Assembly (NCBI GenBank): GCA_944325885.1
Contig: CALVBT010000002.1
Coordinates: 186,001 to 250,000, forward strand
DNA length: 64,000 nt
Origin: Candidatus Gastranaerophilales bacterium
GTDB lineage: Bacteria > Cyanobacteriota > Vampirovibrionia > Gastranaerophilales > Gastranaerophilaceae
Direction: 5' to 3'
The translations under genes were made by a program, and so were the position numbers. This document shows, piece after piece, positions 34,749 to 44,320 of the stretch. The stretch's first letter is position 1; each line of letters starts with the position of its first letter. The notes under the pieces are model-generated. The model was not told where the DNA came from and ran no database searches. It was given only the letters and a program-made list of their open reading frames with translations.

Positions 34749-34897
34749 TGTTGGATTCCTCTCGTGTTTTGTAATTAATTCCTCGTATATAAATAAAAAC
34801 ATTTCTATTTCAAGAATTGCCTATTTTATTTATTTTTTGTTAAGATTTTGTAACATTTGTAAATTTTAATATTATCACTGTATGGCGGAAATGCTTA

Positions 34898-35287
34898 TTA
34901 ATACTGTTTGTTCGAGAGTTGCTCGGGGGTTATTGTCCAGACCCGTATATTATATTTTTGTGCAACACATTTTAGCCTGTTCAGGTATTTTGTGTCTTTG
35001 GCTCCGTTTTCTATGATTAATACTACACCTGCCTTTTTTCCTGTCATAAGCGCATAATAAAGCGATTGGCCTATAGATTCTGCCCATTTGTTTGCAAAAT
35101 CAAACTCTATTGCATAATCTTTTGTAAGACAGTCTATTCTTGTAAGGTCGGACAATCTGTATTCTGTTTGGCCGTTATTGCACTTGCACCAGTGGTTTTG
35201 GTATTCTTTTTCCAGATAAATATGCGCAAGGCAGGCATGTGTGTTTATTGCTGCTAAGGCAAAAACTATACATAGCTTTTTTAGCAT
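34898..35287 (-). CDS. Secreted protein of the HxWC...RIDCLT type, possibly nuclease-like
   Basis: After a signal peptide (MLKKLCIVFALAAINTHACLA) the 129-residue protein has HWCKCNNGQTEYRLSDLTRIDCLTKDYAIEFDFANKWAESIGQSLYYALMTGKKAGVVLIIE. I recall similar small exported proteins in other diderm bacteria, without known function. The D...E-x-D...K order in RIDCLTKDYAIEFDFANKW recalls PD-(D/E)xK nucleases, but this is only inference. Its ATG follows the stop of the Cys-rich peptide gene by one base, so the two are coupled. Confidence 0.7.
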   Translation of the reverse strand: MLKKLCIVFALAAINTHACLAHIYLEKEYQNHWCKCNNGQTEYRLSDLTRIDCLTKDYAIEFDFANKWAESIGQSLYYALMTGKKAGVVLIIENGAKDTKYLNRLKCVAQKYNIRVWTITPEQLSNKQY

Positions 35288-35288
35288 A

Positions 35289-35471
35289 TTAGTCGCATCC
35301 ACAGCTCGGGCTAAATGTTCCGTCACAGCATACTGCACGACCTGATGAACAGCCGCAGACTCCGCCGTGATGTGAGCAGCAGCCTCTTCTCTGTTTTATA
35401 TCTGACATAAGTGAAAATGCAGCACCTGCGGAAAGAGCCATTATAGCAAATACGACAAACATCTTTTTCAT
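35289..35471 (-). CDS. Small secreted cysteine-rich peptide
   Basis: The 60-residue peptide has a signal sequence (MKKMFVVFAIMALSAGAAFS). The mature part carries eight Cys and two adjacent His in RRGCCSHHGGVCGC, RAVCCDGTFSPSCGCD, a likely metal site or disulfide knot. AGGGAT is found upstream of the ATG. It is the first gene of a two-gene unit with the HxWC protein; conserved pairing would suggest joint action outside the cytoplasm. Confidence 0.75.
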   Translation of the reverse strand: MKKMFVVFAIMALSAGAAFSLMSDIKQRRGCCSHHGGVCGCSSGRAVCCDGTFSPSCGCD

Positions 35472-35620
35472 AACTTATCCCTTTCTTTTGTTAAGGGAAT
35501 TATATTATTCTAAAGCGAATGACATATTACATAGGTGTAATATGTGTTTTGGTGTAACTGAAAAGGCAGAGAGACGCAGCACTTAAAAAAATATAATAAA
35601 ATTTGTAATAATAAGGTAAT

Positions 35621-35648
35621 AAAAAAGACTACCGAAGTAGTCTTTTTT
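35621..35648 (-). terminator. Terminator of tRNA-Val
   Basis: AAAAAAGACTAC-CGAA-GTAGTCTTTTTT is a perfect hairpin with A and T runs, directly after the tRNA 3' end on the minus strand. Confidence 0.85.
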
Positions 35649-35649
35649 A

Positions 35650-35725
35650 TGGTGGGCGTTGAGAGGCTCGAACTCCCGACATCTTCCTTGTAAGGGAAGC
35701 GCTCTACCAACTGAGCTAAACGCCC
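35650..35725 (-). tRNA. tRNA-Val, anticodon TAC
   Basis: On the minus strand the acceptor GGGCGTT pairs with AACGCCC, with discriminator A and encoded CCA. The anticodon arm is CTTCC-CTTACAA-GGAAG, giving TAC. It has no flanking partial copies, unlike the four other tRNA genes here. Confidence 0.96.
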
Positions 35726-35781
35726 TTTGCTTTGTATAATTTATTATACATGCGCAATTTTTGATTTCAAGTATTTTTTTC

Positions 35782-37197
35782 TTATTTTTTTGAAAATAAA
35801 TTAAGAAGTTTATCCAAAAACCCTTCTTCTTCCGGTGCTTCTCCGTTTTCGAGCATTCCGACTTTCTTTTTTACTTCTTCTTTTTCATCGGAATTCGGGG
35901 CAAATTTCAGGTATTTGTTATAATAATCTATTGCATCATTTATTCTGTTGTTGCTTTCGGCATGTTTTGCCAGTTTGAGCAGGCATTCATAGTCTTTTGG
36001 ATTGATTTCTGCCAGTGCAAACAAATACTCAATTACTTTGTCTTCGTAGCCTTGTTCTTCATAAAATTTTATGAGTCTTTTAATTGTTGCAATATCGTCT
36101 TTTTCTATTGCAACCAGTTTTTCACAGAATTCTGCACAGGCAAATTTGTCATCCAAAACAGAATAGAGATTGATTAATTCTTTAATTACCTCAACATTTT
36201 GCTGGTTTGTGTTGTATGCATTGAGATATTCATCCAGCGCAAGCTCCTGATTACCTTTTTTAATATAATATTTGCCCCAGTAAAAATGTGATTTGTATTC
36301 GTCATTGAGTTTTTCATAGACCAATGCTCTCATCTGGCTGGGCAGCGGGCTGTCAGGGTTTATTTTTTCAAATGTTTCAATCCACTTTAGAGTGTTTTCA
36401 TTGTCATTTGTGTTGTAATAGTATTCTGCCATCAATGCGCTGTAGCTTACGTCCTGTTTTTCTTTGTCAGAAAGATTTTGAAGCAGAGTAAAGGCTTCTT
36501 CATTCTTTTCTTGCATTAAAAGAGCTTTTATCTTGTTAAAGATGCTAACGGCGTATTTTTCTGCCTGTTCGTAATCTCCTGTTGCAAGGTAAAGCTGGCA
36601 TAAGAATTCTTTGATTTCTGTGCTGTCAGGATATTGTTGTATTGCCTGCTGCAAAATATTCAATGCAGCTGATTTGTCCTCGCTGTAGTACAATTTTGCC
36701 AGTGACAGGTAGACATTTTGATTGTGGTCATAATCAAGAATTTTTAAATATTCATCAATTGCTTTTAGCGGCTTGTTGACGAGTTCATAGGTCTGGGCTA
36801 ACAAATATCTGGCTGCAATAATTTCTTTTTCTTCCGTTGTGTTGTTTATTGCTTTTTTATAGTCATCGGCAGCCTGTATGAGTCGGCCTTCCAGTGTTTT
36901 TAGTTTTGCTCTTGTCATGTAGTATTCATATTTGTTGTCATGGAAATATAAATCCAAAAGCTGATTGTATGAGATAGGGTCTTCCGGCTTCAGATTCATA
37001 TACTGCTGCCAGTAGTTAATGGCTTCTATATCATGCTGGAGCATCTGGGCTGAGGTAGCCAGTTTTTGGAGTATGTCAGTATCATTTTTGTTTGTTTCGT
37101 ATGCATATTTGTAGCATTCATAGGCCTGTTCATACTTGTCTTCTTCCTCAAATTGTTGTGCTTTTATCAGTGCTTCAGCAATTGTTTTGTTTGCCAT
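35782..37197 (-). CDS. Tetratricopeptide-repeat protein
   Basis: The 471-residue protein consists of about ten TPR-like helical hairpins, e.g. EQAYECYKYAYETNKNDTDILQKLA, ALNILQQAIQQYPDSTEIKEFLC and DAIDYYNKYLKFAPNSDEKEEV. No signal peptide or catalytic domain is visible, so it is likely a cytosolic scaffold. A short acidic-hydrophobic tail (EEEGFLDKLLNLFSKK) ends it. The partner is unknown. It is a single gene upstream of tRNA-Val. Confidence 0.88.
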   Translation of the reverse strand: MANKTIAEALIKAQQFEEEDKYEQAYECYKYAYETNKNDTDILQKLATSAQMLQHDIEAINYWQQYMNLKPEDPISYNQLLDLYFHDNKYEYYMTRAKLKTLEGRLIQAADDYKKAINNTTEEKEIIAARYLLAQTYELVNKPLKAIDEYLKILDYDHNQNVYLSLAKLYYSEDKSAALNILQQAIQQYPDSTEIKEFLCQLYLATGDYEQAEKYAVSIFNKIKALLMQEKNEEAFTLLQNLSDKEKQDVSYSALMAEYYYNTNDNENTLKWIETFEKINPDSPLPSQMRALVYEKLNDEYKSHFYWGKYYIKKGNQELALDEYLNAYNTNQQNVEVIKELINLYSVLDDKFACAEFCEKLVAIEKDDIATIKRLIKFYEEQGYEDKVIEYLFALAEINPKDYECLLKLAKHAESNNRINDAIDYYNKYLKFAPNSDEKEEVKKKVGMLENGEAPEEEGFLDKLLNLFSKK

Positions 37198-37370
37198 GAT
37201 ATTTTTATCCCTCTAATTCATATTTTTTTTGATTATACATAAGTTTTAAAACTCTAACAAGTTTTGTAAGGTCATACCACCTGATTTATTTTGTTAAAAG
37301 CATATTAATTATTGGATTTTATTTTTAGCTGTTGTAAAATTAATGATGTTAGATTTAGGGAGTATTTTAG

Positions 37371-38621
37371 ATGGAATTGGATGTTATAAAAAAAGTTGAT
37401 AAAGAAGTTGCTGATGCAATAGAAAAAGAACTGGAAAGACAGAGAAATACAATAGAGCTTATTGCCAGTGAAAATTTTACTTCGCCTGCTGTAATGGCTG
37501 CTTGCGGTTCTGTTTTGACAAACAAATATGCCGAAGGAAAGCCTTACAAACGTTTTTATAACGGCTGTGAGAATGTTGATGTTATAGAAGAACTTGCTCA
37601 AAAAAGAGCATGTGAACTTTTTAAAATGGATCACGCAAATGTACAGCCGCATAGCGGTGCGCAGGCAAATATGGCTGTTTTTATGTATGCATTGAAAATA
37701 GGTGATACTGTTCTCGGTATGGACTTGTCTAACGGCGGACACCTGAGCCACGGCTCACCGGTAAATTTTTCCGGTATTAATTACAATATAGTCAGCTATG
37801 GCGTTGATGAAAACGGCGTTATTAATTATGACGAAGTAGAAAAACTCGCTAAAGAACATAAACCAAAATTAATTATTGCGGGTGCCAGCAACTACTCTAA
37901 AATAATCGATTTTAAACGTTTTAGAGAAATTGCGGATTCTGTAGGAGCTTATTTGATGGCTGATATAGCTCATATTGCAGCACTTGTTGCAGGCGGAGTT
38001 CATCCATCACCTGCAGGTTATGCACATTTTGTCACTACTACTACACACAAAACATTGAGAGGCCCGAGAGGCGGTATTATTATGTGTGATGCTGAGCATG
38101 CAGCCGGTATAGACAAGGCTGTTTTCCCCGGTATGCAGGGCGGCCCTCTGGAACATATTATTGCAGGTAAAGCAATTGCGTTAAAAGAAGCTCTTGAGCC
38201 TTCTTTCAAAGAATATGCCGCACAAATTGTAAAAAATGCCAAAGCTCTTGCTAACGGACTTATGGACGAAGGTATGGATATTGTAGGCGGATGTACTGAA
38301 AACCACCTTATGACTCTTGATTTGAGAAAGTTCAACAAAACAGGTAAGGATATTGCTAATGTACTCGAAAAAGTCGGTATTACAGCAAACAAAAACACTG
38401 TTCCGAATGATCCGCAGAGTCCGTTTGTTACAAGCGGAGTAAGACTCGGTGCTGCTGCTGTTACAACTAGAGGTTTTAAAGAAGAGGATATGGTAGAAGT
38501 TGCAAAAATCATAGCAGGGGCTGTTGTTGCTTCTGACAATGAAGTTGCTCTTCAAAATCTCAGAGAACGTTCTTTAAAATTATGTAAAAAGTATCCGCTT
38601 TATGAAGGAATGCACGTATAA
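37371..38621 (+). CDS. glyA: Serine hydroxymethyltransferase
   Basis: GlyA makes glycine and methylene-tetrahydrofolate from serine in the cytosol using PLP. The 416-residue protein has [42 protein letters not shown], the PLP-lysine block [15 protein letters not shown] and PGMQGGP. GGGAG precedes the ATG. The stop overlaps the next ATG by one base, linking it to the WecA-like gene. Its folate product would feed metF at 40866. Confidence 0.97.
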   Translation: MELDVIKKVDKEVADAIEKELERQRNTIELIASENFTSPAVMAACGSVLTNKYAEGKPYKRFYNGCENVDVIEELAQKRACELFKMDHANVQPHSGAQANMAVFMYALKIGDTVLGMDLSNGGHLSHGSPVNFSGINYNIVSYGVDENGVINYDEVEKLAKEHKPKLIIAGASNYSKIIDFKRFREIADSVGAYLMADIAHIAALVAGGVHPSPAGYAHFVTTTTHKTLRGPRGGIIMCDAEHAAGIDKAVFPGMQGGPLEHIIAGKAIALKEALEPSFKEYAAQIVKNAKALANGLMDEGMDIVGGCTENHLMTLDLRKFNKTGKDIANVLEKVGITANKNTVPNDPQSPFVTSGVRLGAAAVTTRGFKEEDMVEVAKIIAGAVVASDNEVALQNLRERSLKLCKKYPLYEGMHV

Positions 38622-39664
38622 TGATTTCGTTAAAATTAACTGATGCACATATACTCGGAATGATAATGGCATATTTGCTCGGATTTTTTATTATGCCGTT
38701 TGTTATTTATTTTGCAAAGAAAAACAATCTGGTGGACAAACCCAATGCCAGAAAAATCCATCATGGCCCTATAGCAAGGCTTGGCGGGATTGCCATTTGG
38801 TCGAGTGTAATGCTCACTTTTTTACTGTTGGTTATTTTGAGTTATTATCCGTACGGAAAATTGCTGTCAGGGATACTTTTGGGCGGGTCTTTAATGTTTT
38901 TGCTCGGTTTGATTGATGATATTTACGGCCTTAATGCAAAATTTAAACTCATGATACAAATAGCAATTGCTTCGATAGTATTTTTACTGGGGATTAGCGT
39001 AAATACTATTTACAATCCGTGGGGCGAACCAATACAACTCGGGCTTGTACTGTCTTATATTGTTACTATTTTGTGGATTGTCGGTATTTCAAATGCCTTA
39101 AACTTTATAGACGGTGTAGACGGGCTTGCAGGGTCGATTGTTACGATATCATCTGTTACTCTGGGATTGATTGCTGTTGCAATGACTCCGACAAATGCAA
39201 TAAGTGCATTGATTGCGTTTATTTTGGCAGGGGCAATGCTTGCGTTTTTAACATACAACTTCCACCCTGCAAAAATATTTATGGGTGATTCCGGTGCTTT
39301 GTTTGCCGGATTTTTACTCGCAACTCTTTCTATCACCGGTGTGATGAAATCTCCTGAGCTGACAATGTTTGTACCGTTTTTTATTTTGTCAGTGCCTATT
39401 ATCGACATCACTTTTTCTTCTTTAAGAAGAATAGCCAAGGGTGTTTCACCGTTTACACCTGATGCAGAGCATTTGCATCACAAACTTCTGCACAGAGGAT
39501 TTTCTCAAAATCAGACGGTATTAATACTTTCTTCTGTGGCTGTAATTTCAGGTGCAATAGCAAGTTTTATTGTCGGCACTTCCTTAAAATTCTTTATTTA
39601 TGCTATTTTAATTTCTGTTATAATGTTGTTGTTGAGCTTTATGGCCAGTAAAAATAAAGAATAG
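38621..39664 (+). CDS. Undecaprenyl-phosphate sugar-1-phosphate transferase (WecA/TagO type)
   Basis: This polytopic membrane enzyme would move a HexNAc-1-phosphate from a UDP-sugar to undecaprenyl phosphate, the first step of a surface polymer. It has about 11 hydrophobic segments and the family motifs KNNLVDKPNARKIHHGPIARLGG, LIDDIYGLNAKFKL, NALNFIDGVDGLAGS and a late PFTPDAEHLHHKLLHRG. The HHK-containing loop favours WecA/TagO over MraY. The start overlaps the glyA stop. Sugar specificity is open. Confidence 0.9.
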   Translation: MISLKLTDAHILGMIMAYLLGFFIMPFVIYFAKKNNLVDKPNARKIHHGPIARLGGIAIWSSVMLTFLLLVILSYYPYGKLLSGILLGGSLMFLLGLIDDIYGLNAKFKLMIQIAIASIVFLLGISVNTIYNPWGEPIQLGLVLSYIVTILWIVGISNALNFIDGVDGLAGSIVTISSVTLGLIAVAMTPTNAISALIAFILAGAMLAFLTYNFHPAKIFMGDSGALFAGFLLATLSITGVMKSPELTMFVPFFILSVPIIDITFSSLRRIAKGVSPFTPDAEHLHHKLLHRGFSQNQTVLILSSVAVISGAIASFIVGTSLKFFIYAILISVIMLLLSFMASKNKE

Positions 39665-39681
39665 GGATTGTGTAATACAAA

Positions 39682-39921
39682 ATGGGTAAGGCAAAGAAAA
39701 GAGGTTTTCAAAACTGTATAAATACAGGCATGTCGCTTGGTGCTTTGCCTTCTTGCTGCTCCAGAGAAGATGCTGTCAGCTTTGTAATAAAAAACATATC
39801 CGCAGACAATCTCGGCCCCGAAACAAAAGATGTTATCAGCCTTTTTGGCATAACAGCAGAGGAGCTTTCCGAAGCAGGTGCCAGTTATGAGGCTCTTGTT
39901 GCGTTAAAAGCTGTTTTGTAG
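39682..39921 (+). CDS. Small protein of unknown function
   Basis: The 79-residue protein has a basic start (MGKAKKRGFQNCINTGMS), a CC pair (LPSCCSREDAVSFV), and a helical acidic second half. It does not match a family I know. It starts 17 bases after the WecA-like gene on the same strand and may be the third gene of that unit. The stop lies 6 bases from the convergent methyltransferase gene. Confidence 0.55.
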   Translation: MGKAKKRGFQNCINTGMSLGALPSCCSREDAVSFVIKNISADNLGPETKDVISLFGITAEELSEAGASYEALVALKAVL

Positions 39922-39927
39922 ACTGTT

Positions 39928-40854
39928 TTATATTTCAAGATAGCTGTTTGAATATACCTTTTTATTAAGCAAAATCTCTGCTGTTTTGTATATTTTTACC
40001 TGTTCTGCGTCGTTTTTGTCGTATTCAACGGCATCGAGGTCTTCAAAATTCTGCATAGCATTGTATATAGACAGATACACGCTATCGTAAGCTTCTTGAT
40101 CGTTTTGGCTTTCTATCATTGTGTTTAACCTTAAAAGCTCGCTGTCAAACGAATCAACAATTGCGCTGTCCAGACCGCATCCCATCGCCATTACCATAAA
40201 TACTCTGTTAATCAGAGGACGGAGTTCTTTCGGACAGCCGTTTGATACATTAGAAAGACCTATAGTTGTATTTACCTGCGGTTCAAAACTTTCTTTTAGC
40301 ATTCTTATTGTGTTTAGTGCTTCTGTTGCCTGTGTCTGGTCAACGCATACAGGCAAAATCAGCGGGTCAAAATATATTTTATTATTTGCTATGCCTTTTT
40401 CTTCTGTTACTGAATTAATCTCAAAAGCAAGCTCCAGCCTTTTGTCAGCTTCTTTTGGTATTCCAAGTTCGCTGTTCATTGTCAGTGCAATGAAGCTGCA
40501 GTCGTATTTTGATGCCAGTTCTGTAACCTTATCCAGTCTGTCATGGTTTGCATTTGTGCTGTTTATTATCCAGTCTTGGGGGCTTTTTGCAAGTGCCAGA
40601 CCGAGTTCTATCTCGTCAGCATTTGTGCTGTCTAAAGAAAGCGGAATGTCAGTCAAATCCTGTGCAATGGAAACAAGCCACTGCATTGTGCCTGCAAAAG
40701 CACCTCTAGCCGGGCCAATGTTCAGGTCTATCCAGTCAGGATTTGTTGCAATTTGTTTTTTTAAAAGGTTTGTAATATAGTTTGTATCTCTGTTTAGAAC
40801 AGCTTCTTTTGTTGTTTTTGAGATTATATGTAGGTTTTCTGATATTAATTGCAT
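39928..40854 (-). CDS. Methyltetrahydrofolate methyltransferase of the pterin-binding (AcsE/MetH-like) type
   Basis: The 308-residue protein has a DHPS-like pterin-binding barrel: DWIDLNIGPARG, IPLSLDSTNADEIELGL, KIYFDPLILPV and TTIGLSNVSNG, whose Asn matches the methyl-transfer Asn of AcsE. AcsE passes the methyl group of methyl-THF to a corrinoid protein. It follows metF by 11 bases, so MetF probably makes its substrate. No corrinoid protein, CO dehydrogenase or methionine synthase cobalamin domain is present in the window, so the acceptor is unknown. Confidence 0.8.
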   Translation of the reverse strand: MQLISENLHIISKTTKEAVLNRDTNYITNLLKKQIATNPDWIDLNIGPARGAFAGTMQWLVSIAQDLTDIPLSLDSTNADEIELGLALAKSPQDWIINSTNANHDRLDKVTELASKYDCSFIALTMNSELGIPKEADKRLELAFEINSVTEEKGIANNKIYFDPLILPVCVDQTQATEALNTIRMLKESFEPQVNTTIGLSNVSNGCPKELRPLINRVFMVMAMGCGLDSAIVDSFDSELLRLNTMIESQNDQEAYDSVYLSIYNAMQNFEDLDAVEYDKNDAEQVKIYKTAEILLNKKVYSNSYLEI

Positions 40855-40865
40855 TGTTTTTCCTT

Positions 40866-41732
40866 TTATATAAGATTACATAGTATTTCTGATGTGGCAT
40901 GAGCCTTATTCAACGTATAGAAGTGGAGTCCTCTGACGCCGTTGTCTATTAATTGCTGGCATTGTTCTGTTGCGTAGCTTATGCCGAATTCTTTAATGTA
41001 GTCTTTGTCTTCTTTATGTTTTTCTATTACGTCTTTTAATGTTTGTGGAATTTCCACTTTACAAAGAGTTGCCATTTTTTCTACTGTTTTGTAATTTGTT
41101 ATGGGCAGAATCCCCGGGATAATTGGAATATCTATACCTGCTTTTTCACATTTTTCTATAAATGAAAAATAGTGTTTGTTGTTAAAAAACAGCTGGGTAT
41201 AAATGATTTCTGCGCCTTTTTCTGTTTTTTGTTTTAAATATTCTATGTCTTTTTCAAGAGAAACAGCTTCTTTGTGGCCTTCCGGATATCCGGCTGCAGC
41301 TATTGATAAAGTGCTTTCTTTTTTTATGTATTCAATAAGCTCTGATGCATAGTGAAAATCATGGCATATTGTCTTGTCTTCCGGAATATCGCCACGCAGA
41401 GCCAGAATATTTTCTATTTCAAATTTTTGCAGGGTGTTTAGATATTCTTTTATATTTTTAGTACTTGTTGAAACGCAGGTAAAATGAGGCATTGGAGAAA
41501 CTTTTAGTTCTTCTTTTATTCTTCTTATTATTTCAATGGATTCTGTCTGGTTTGAACCTCCTGCACCGTAGGTGACAGAAATCAGTGAAGGACTAAAGTC
41601 CATCAGCTTGTGCAGTTCAACAAAGAGTTGCTCCAGCTTGCTTCCGTCCGTGTCATCTTTTGGGGGGAATACTTCGTAAGATATTACCGGTTTTTTGTTA
41701 TTTTGGGATGAATAGATTTCTTTTAGTTTCAA
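40866..41732 (-). CDS. metF: Methylenetetrahydrofolate reductase
   Basis: MetF is a flavoprotein that reduces methylene-THF to methyl-THF. The 288-residue protein has ISYEVFPPKDD with the catalytic Glu, LISVTYGAGGSNQ, FTCVSTS, LALRGDIPED and AAGYPEGHKEA. Length is normal. It sits between the Xer recombinase (10 bases upstream) and the methyltransferase gene (11 bases downstream) in a minus-strand operon. Confidence 0.95.
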   Translation of the reverse strand: MKLKEIYSSQNNKKPVISYEVFPPKDDTDGSKLEQLFVELHKLMDFSPSLISVTYGAGGSNQTESIEIIRRIKEELKVSPMPHFTCVSTSTKNIKEYLNTLQKFEIENILALRGDIPEDKTICHDFHYASELIEYIKKESTLSIAAAGYPEGHKEAVSLEKDIEYLKQKTEKGAEIIYTQLFFNNKHYFSFIEKCEKAGIDIPIIPGILPITNYKTVEKMATLCKVEIPQTLKDVIEKHKEDKDYIKEFGISYATEQCQQLIDNGVRGLHFYTLNKAHATSEILCNLI

Positions 41733-41742
41733 TTATCTTTCC

Positions 41743-42612
41743 TTATTTGTTAATTGCAAAGTAAACTTCTTTTAGACGCTTTTTGCTTACATGGGTATAG
41801 AGTTGTGTAGTTGATACATCACTGTGACCCAGAAGCTCCTGTACCACTCTCAAATCTGCTCCGTTTTCCAGCATGTGTGTAGCAAAGCTGTGTCTTAGTG
41901 TGTGAGGAGAGATGTGTTTTTTTAGCAGCTCTCCCTGCTTTTTTATAAAAACATAAACATCCTGTCTTGTCATCAAATGACCGTTGTCTTTGATTAAGAG
42001 TTGTTTTGTGTTTAGTTTGTAGCGTTTTATAAGTAGTTCTCTTATTTTCAGGTATTTTAAAATTGCTTTTTTCGCCTTTTCTCCGATAGGTATTATTCGT
42101 TCTTTTGAACCTTTACCCATACATCTTACATACCTTGAGGAGAGGTCTATATCATTTACCTCAAGATTTATCAGCTCAGAAACTCTCAGCCCTGCTCCGT
42201 ATAAAAGTTCCAGCATCACAGACTCTGTGTCGTTAAGGTGGTTTTGCAATATTGTTTCTATTTCCGATACTGTTATTACTTTTGGCAGTTTTTTTGTGAG
42301 TTTGGGCAGTTCTACTCCCAGACTCGGGTCTTGTGTAATGATTTCATTTGCGCTCAGCCACCTGAACCAGCCTCTGATAGCAGCTATTTTTCTGGTTACG
42401 CTTGTTGCACAGTAGTTTTTGTCATGGAGTTCTTTTATATAGTAATTTATATGGACTCTTTTTATTTTTTCAAAATTGTCTATTTTATCAAGTTTGTACA
42501 AAAAGTCGCAAAAATCTGTCAAATCCCGTCTATAGGCATCTATAGTATTTTGTGCAAGCCCTCTTTCTGCCTGCAGATATTCCAGATATTCCGCTATATA
42601 TTGTATAAGCAT
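41743..42612 (-). CDS. XerC/XerD-type tyrosine recombinase
   Basis: These enzymes resolve chromosome dimers at dif. The 289-residue protein has the N-terminal SAM-like core-binding domain (FMLIQYIAEYLEYLQAERGLAQNTIDAYRRDL) and the full catalytic set: R in GAGLRVSELINL, K in GKGSKERIIPIG, H-x-x-R in SPHTLRHSFATHML, H in LLGHSDVSTTQ and nucleophile Y in LYTHV. I chose the ATG at 42612. Because it sits in a housekeeping operon it is more likely the chromosome Xer than a phage integrase, though it could also act at the tRNA-linked repeats. Confidence 0.93.
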   Translation of the reverse strand: MLIQYIAEYLEYLQAERGLAQNTIDAYRRDLTDFCDFLYKLDKIDNFEKIKRVHINYYIKELHDKNYCATSVTRKIAAIRGWFRWLSANEIITQDPSLGVELPKLTKKLPKVITVSEIETILQNHLNDTESVMLELLYGAGLRVSELINLEVNDIDLSSRYVRCMGKGSKERIIPIGEKAKKAILKYLKIRELLIKRYKLNTKQLLIKDNGHLMTRQDVYVFIKKQGELLKKHISPHTLRHSFATHMLENGADLRVVQELLGHSDVSTTQLYTHVSKKRLKEVYFAINK

Positions 42613-42666
42613 AAAGTTATTATACAACTTTTATTGCAAAACACCTTCCATCATTTTGTTGAAGCG

Positions 42667-44319
42667 TTATTCTGCGATGAGTTTTTTTGCAAAATTTAAG
42701 GAGTCCTGTGTTATTGCTCCTGCAGCCAGCATTGCAATAGCTTTTATTCTGTTTTCCGGATTGAGCGTGTGTACCTGAACTTTTGTCTGTTCGTCTTGAG
42801 ATTTTGTTACATAAAAATGTCTGTCTGCTTTTGCTGCAATAATGGGCTGGTGTGTTATGGAAATTATCTGGTGTGTTTTTGATAACTCTTTTATTACCTG
42901 TGCTACTGCCTGACATGCGTTGCCTGATATACCTGTATCTATTTCATCAAATATTACTGTATTGATTTTGTCTGTTTTTGCAAAAATTGTCTTTAATGCA
43001 AGCATAACACGGGATATTTCACCGCCTGAAGCTATTTTTGCCAGCGGTTTAGGCTCTTCTGATATGTTTGTTGAAATTAAAAATTCAACATTGTCGCAGC
43101 CGTTTGTATTAAAATCGCAGTTTGTTATCCCTATTTCAAACTGAACTTTCGGCATATCAAGCATTTCAAGCACATTTCTTATCTTTTCTGATAAAGAAAC
43201 GGATATCTGTTTTCTTGATTCTGAGAGAAGGTCTGCTGCTTCTTTCAGATATTTTTTTAACTCTGTTTTTTGATTTTGCAGTTTGTCTATTTCGTCTTGA
43301 GAGAATTCTACTGACTTGTATTCTTCTTCAAATTTTGCATAATTTTCAAGCACCTGCTCCAGTGTAGGCCCGTATTTTCTTTTTATTTTGTCTAAAGTGT
43401 CAATCCTTTGCTGAACTTCGTCCAGACGCTGCTCATCGAGTTCCAGGGCCTCTGCATAGTTCCTAAGGTTAGAGGATAGTTCTTTCAACATTTCCTGAGA
43501 AGTGATTATTTCAGTTTCGTATTCTTCAAGTTTTGAATCCATTTCTGTTGCTTTGGAGATATTTGTTTTTACTTTTCCAAGAGCATCCATAATACATCCG
43601 TCCTCGCCATACAATGCCCAGTATGCGCTGTAGGTGAGTTCTTTTAGCTTTTCAACATTAGCAAGCACATTCAGTTCTTCTGCGAGTTTTGTGTCTTCTT
43701 GCGTGTCTTCTATTTTTGCAGCTTCTATTTCATCCATCTGGAATTTTAGAAAATCTGCCTGTTGTTCTGTTAAAGTGTTGCTGTTTTGAAGCTTTTCTAA
43801 TTTTTTACAAACCTCTACATAGTGGTTGTACAAGTCCTTGTATTTGCCTAAAAAATCTCTGTGGCTTTCGTGTCCGTATGAGTCCAGCAATGTAATATGA
43901 TATTTTGGTTGAATATATGTATAAGTCATGTGCTGGTTGTGGATATCAATCAAAATTTCACGAAATGCTTTTATAATATCCTGTGTGACAAGTGTTCCGT
44001 TGATTCTTGAGCGTGTAGAAGTTTCTGTAATTTCTCTTGAAATAACAAGTTCACGCCCGAAATTCTCTATCCCGAAATCGTCAAGGAATTCTTGTGGTAT
44101 GTCATAGTCGAGCAAGAGTGTCAGTTCTATATAAGCTCTTTGTTTTCCTGTTTTTATGACTTCTTTGTTTGCACGTGCGCCAAAGGCCAAATCAATAGCA
44201 TTAATCATAATGCTTTTGCCTGCGCCGGTTTCCCCTGTAATTACATTAAAACCTTTGTCAAACTCAAGTTCCAGCTCATCAATTATAATAAAATCTTTTA
44301 TTTTTAGTGTCTTTATCAT
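42667..44319 (-). CDS. recN: DNA repair protein RecN
   Basis: RecN is an SMC-like ATPase for double-strand break repair. It has Walker A in VITGETGAGKSIMINAIDLAFGARA, a long central coiled coil (residues about 160-380), the signature IASGGEISRVMLALKTI, Walker B TVIFDEIDTGISG and the His-loop ISITHQPIIAAKADRHF. At 550 residues it has normal length. The NAD kinase stop lies one base before its ATG. Confidence 0.97.
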   Translation of the reverse strand: MIKTLKIKDFIIIDELELEFDKGFNVITGETGAGKSIMINAIDLAFGARANKEVIKTGKQRAYIELTLLLDYDIPQEFLDDFGIENFGRELVISREITETSTRSRINGTLVTQDIIKAFREILIDIHNQHMTYTYIQPKYHITLLDSYGHESHRDFLGKYKDLYNHYVEVCKKLEKLQNSNTLTEQQADFLKFQMDEIEAAKIEDTQEDTKLAEELNVLANVEKLKELTYSAYWALYGEDGCIMDALGKVKTNISKATEMDSKLEEYETEIITSQEMLKELSSNLRNYAEALELDEQRLDEVQQRIDTLDKIKRKYGPTLEQVLENYAKFEEEYKSVEFSQDEIDKLQNQKTELKKYLKEAADLLSESRKQISVSLSEKIRNVLEMLDMPKVQFEIGITNCDFNTNGCDNVEFLISTNISEEPKPLAKIASGGEISRVMLALKTIFAKTDKINTVIFDEIDTGISGNACQAVAQVIKELSKTHQIISITHQPIIAAKADRHFYVTKSQDEQTKVQVHTLNPENRIKAIAMLAAGAITQDSLNFAKKLIAE

Positions 44320-44320
44320 A

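Noticed and set aside
35510-35710. Minus-strand frame with MVERFPYKEDVGSSSLSTPT
   Set aside because: It lies over tRNA-Val and its terminator.
37198-37370. Glycine riboswitch before glyA
   Set aside because: The region is AT-rich without the conserved glycine aptamer sequences.
41743-42612. Phage or island integrase
   Set aside because: Size, motifs and operon context with recN and metF fit a chromosomal Xer recombinase; it is not beside the tRNA repeats.
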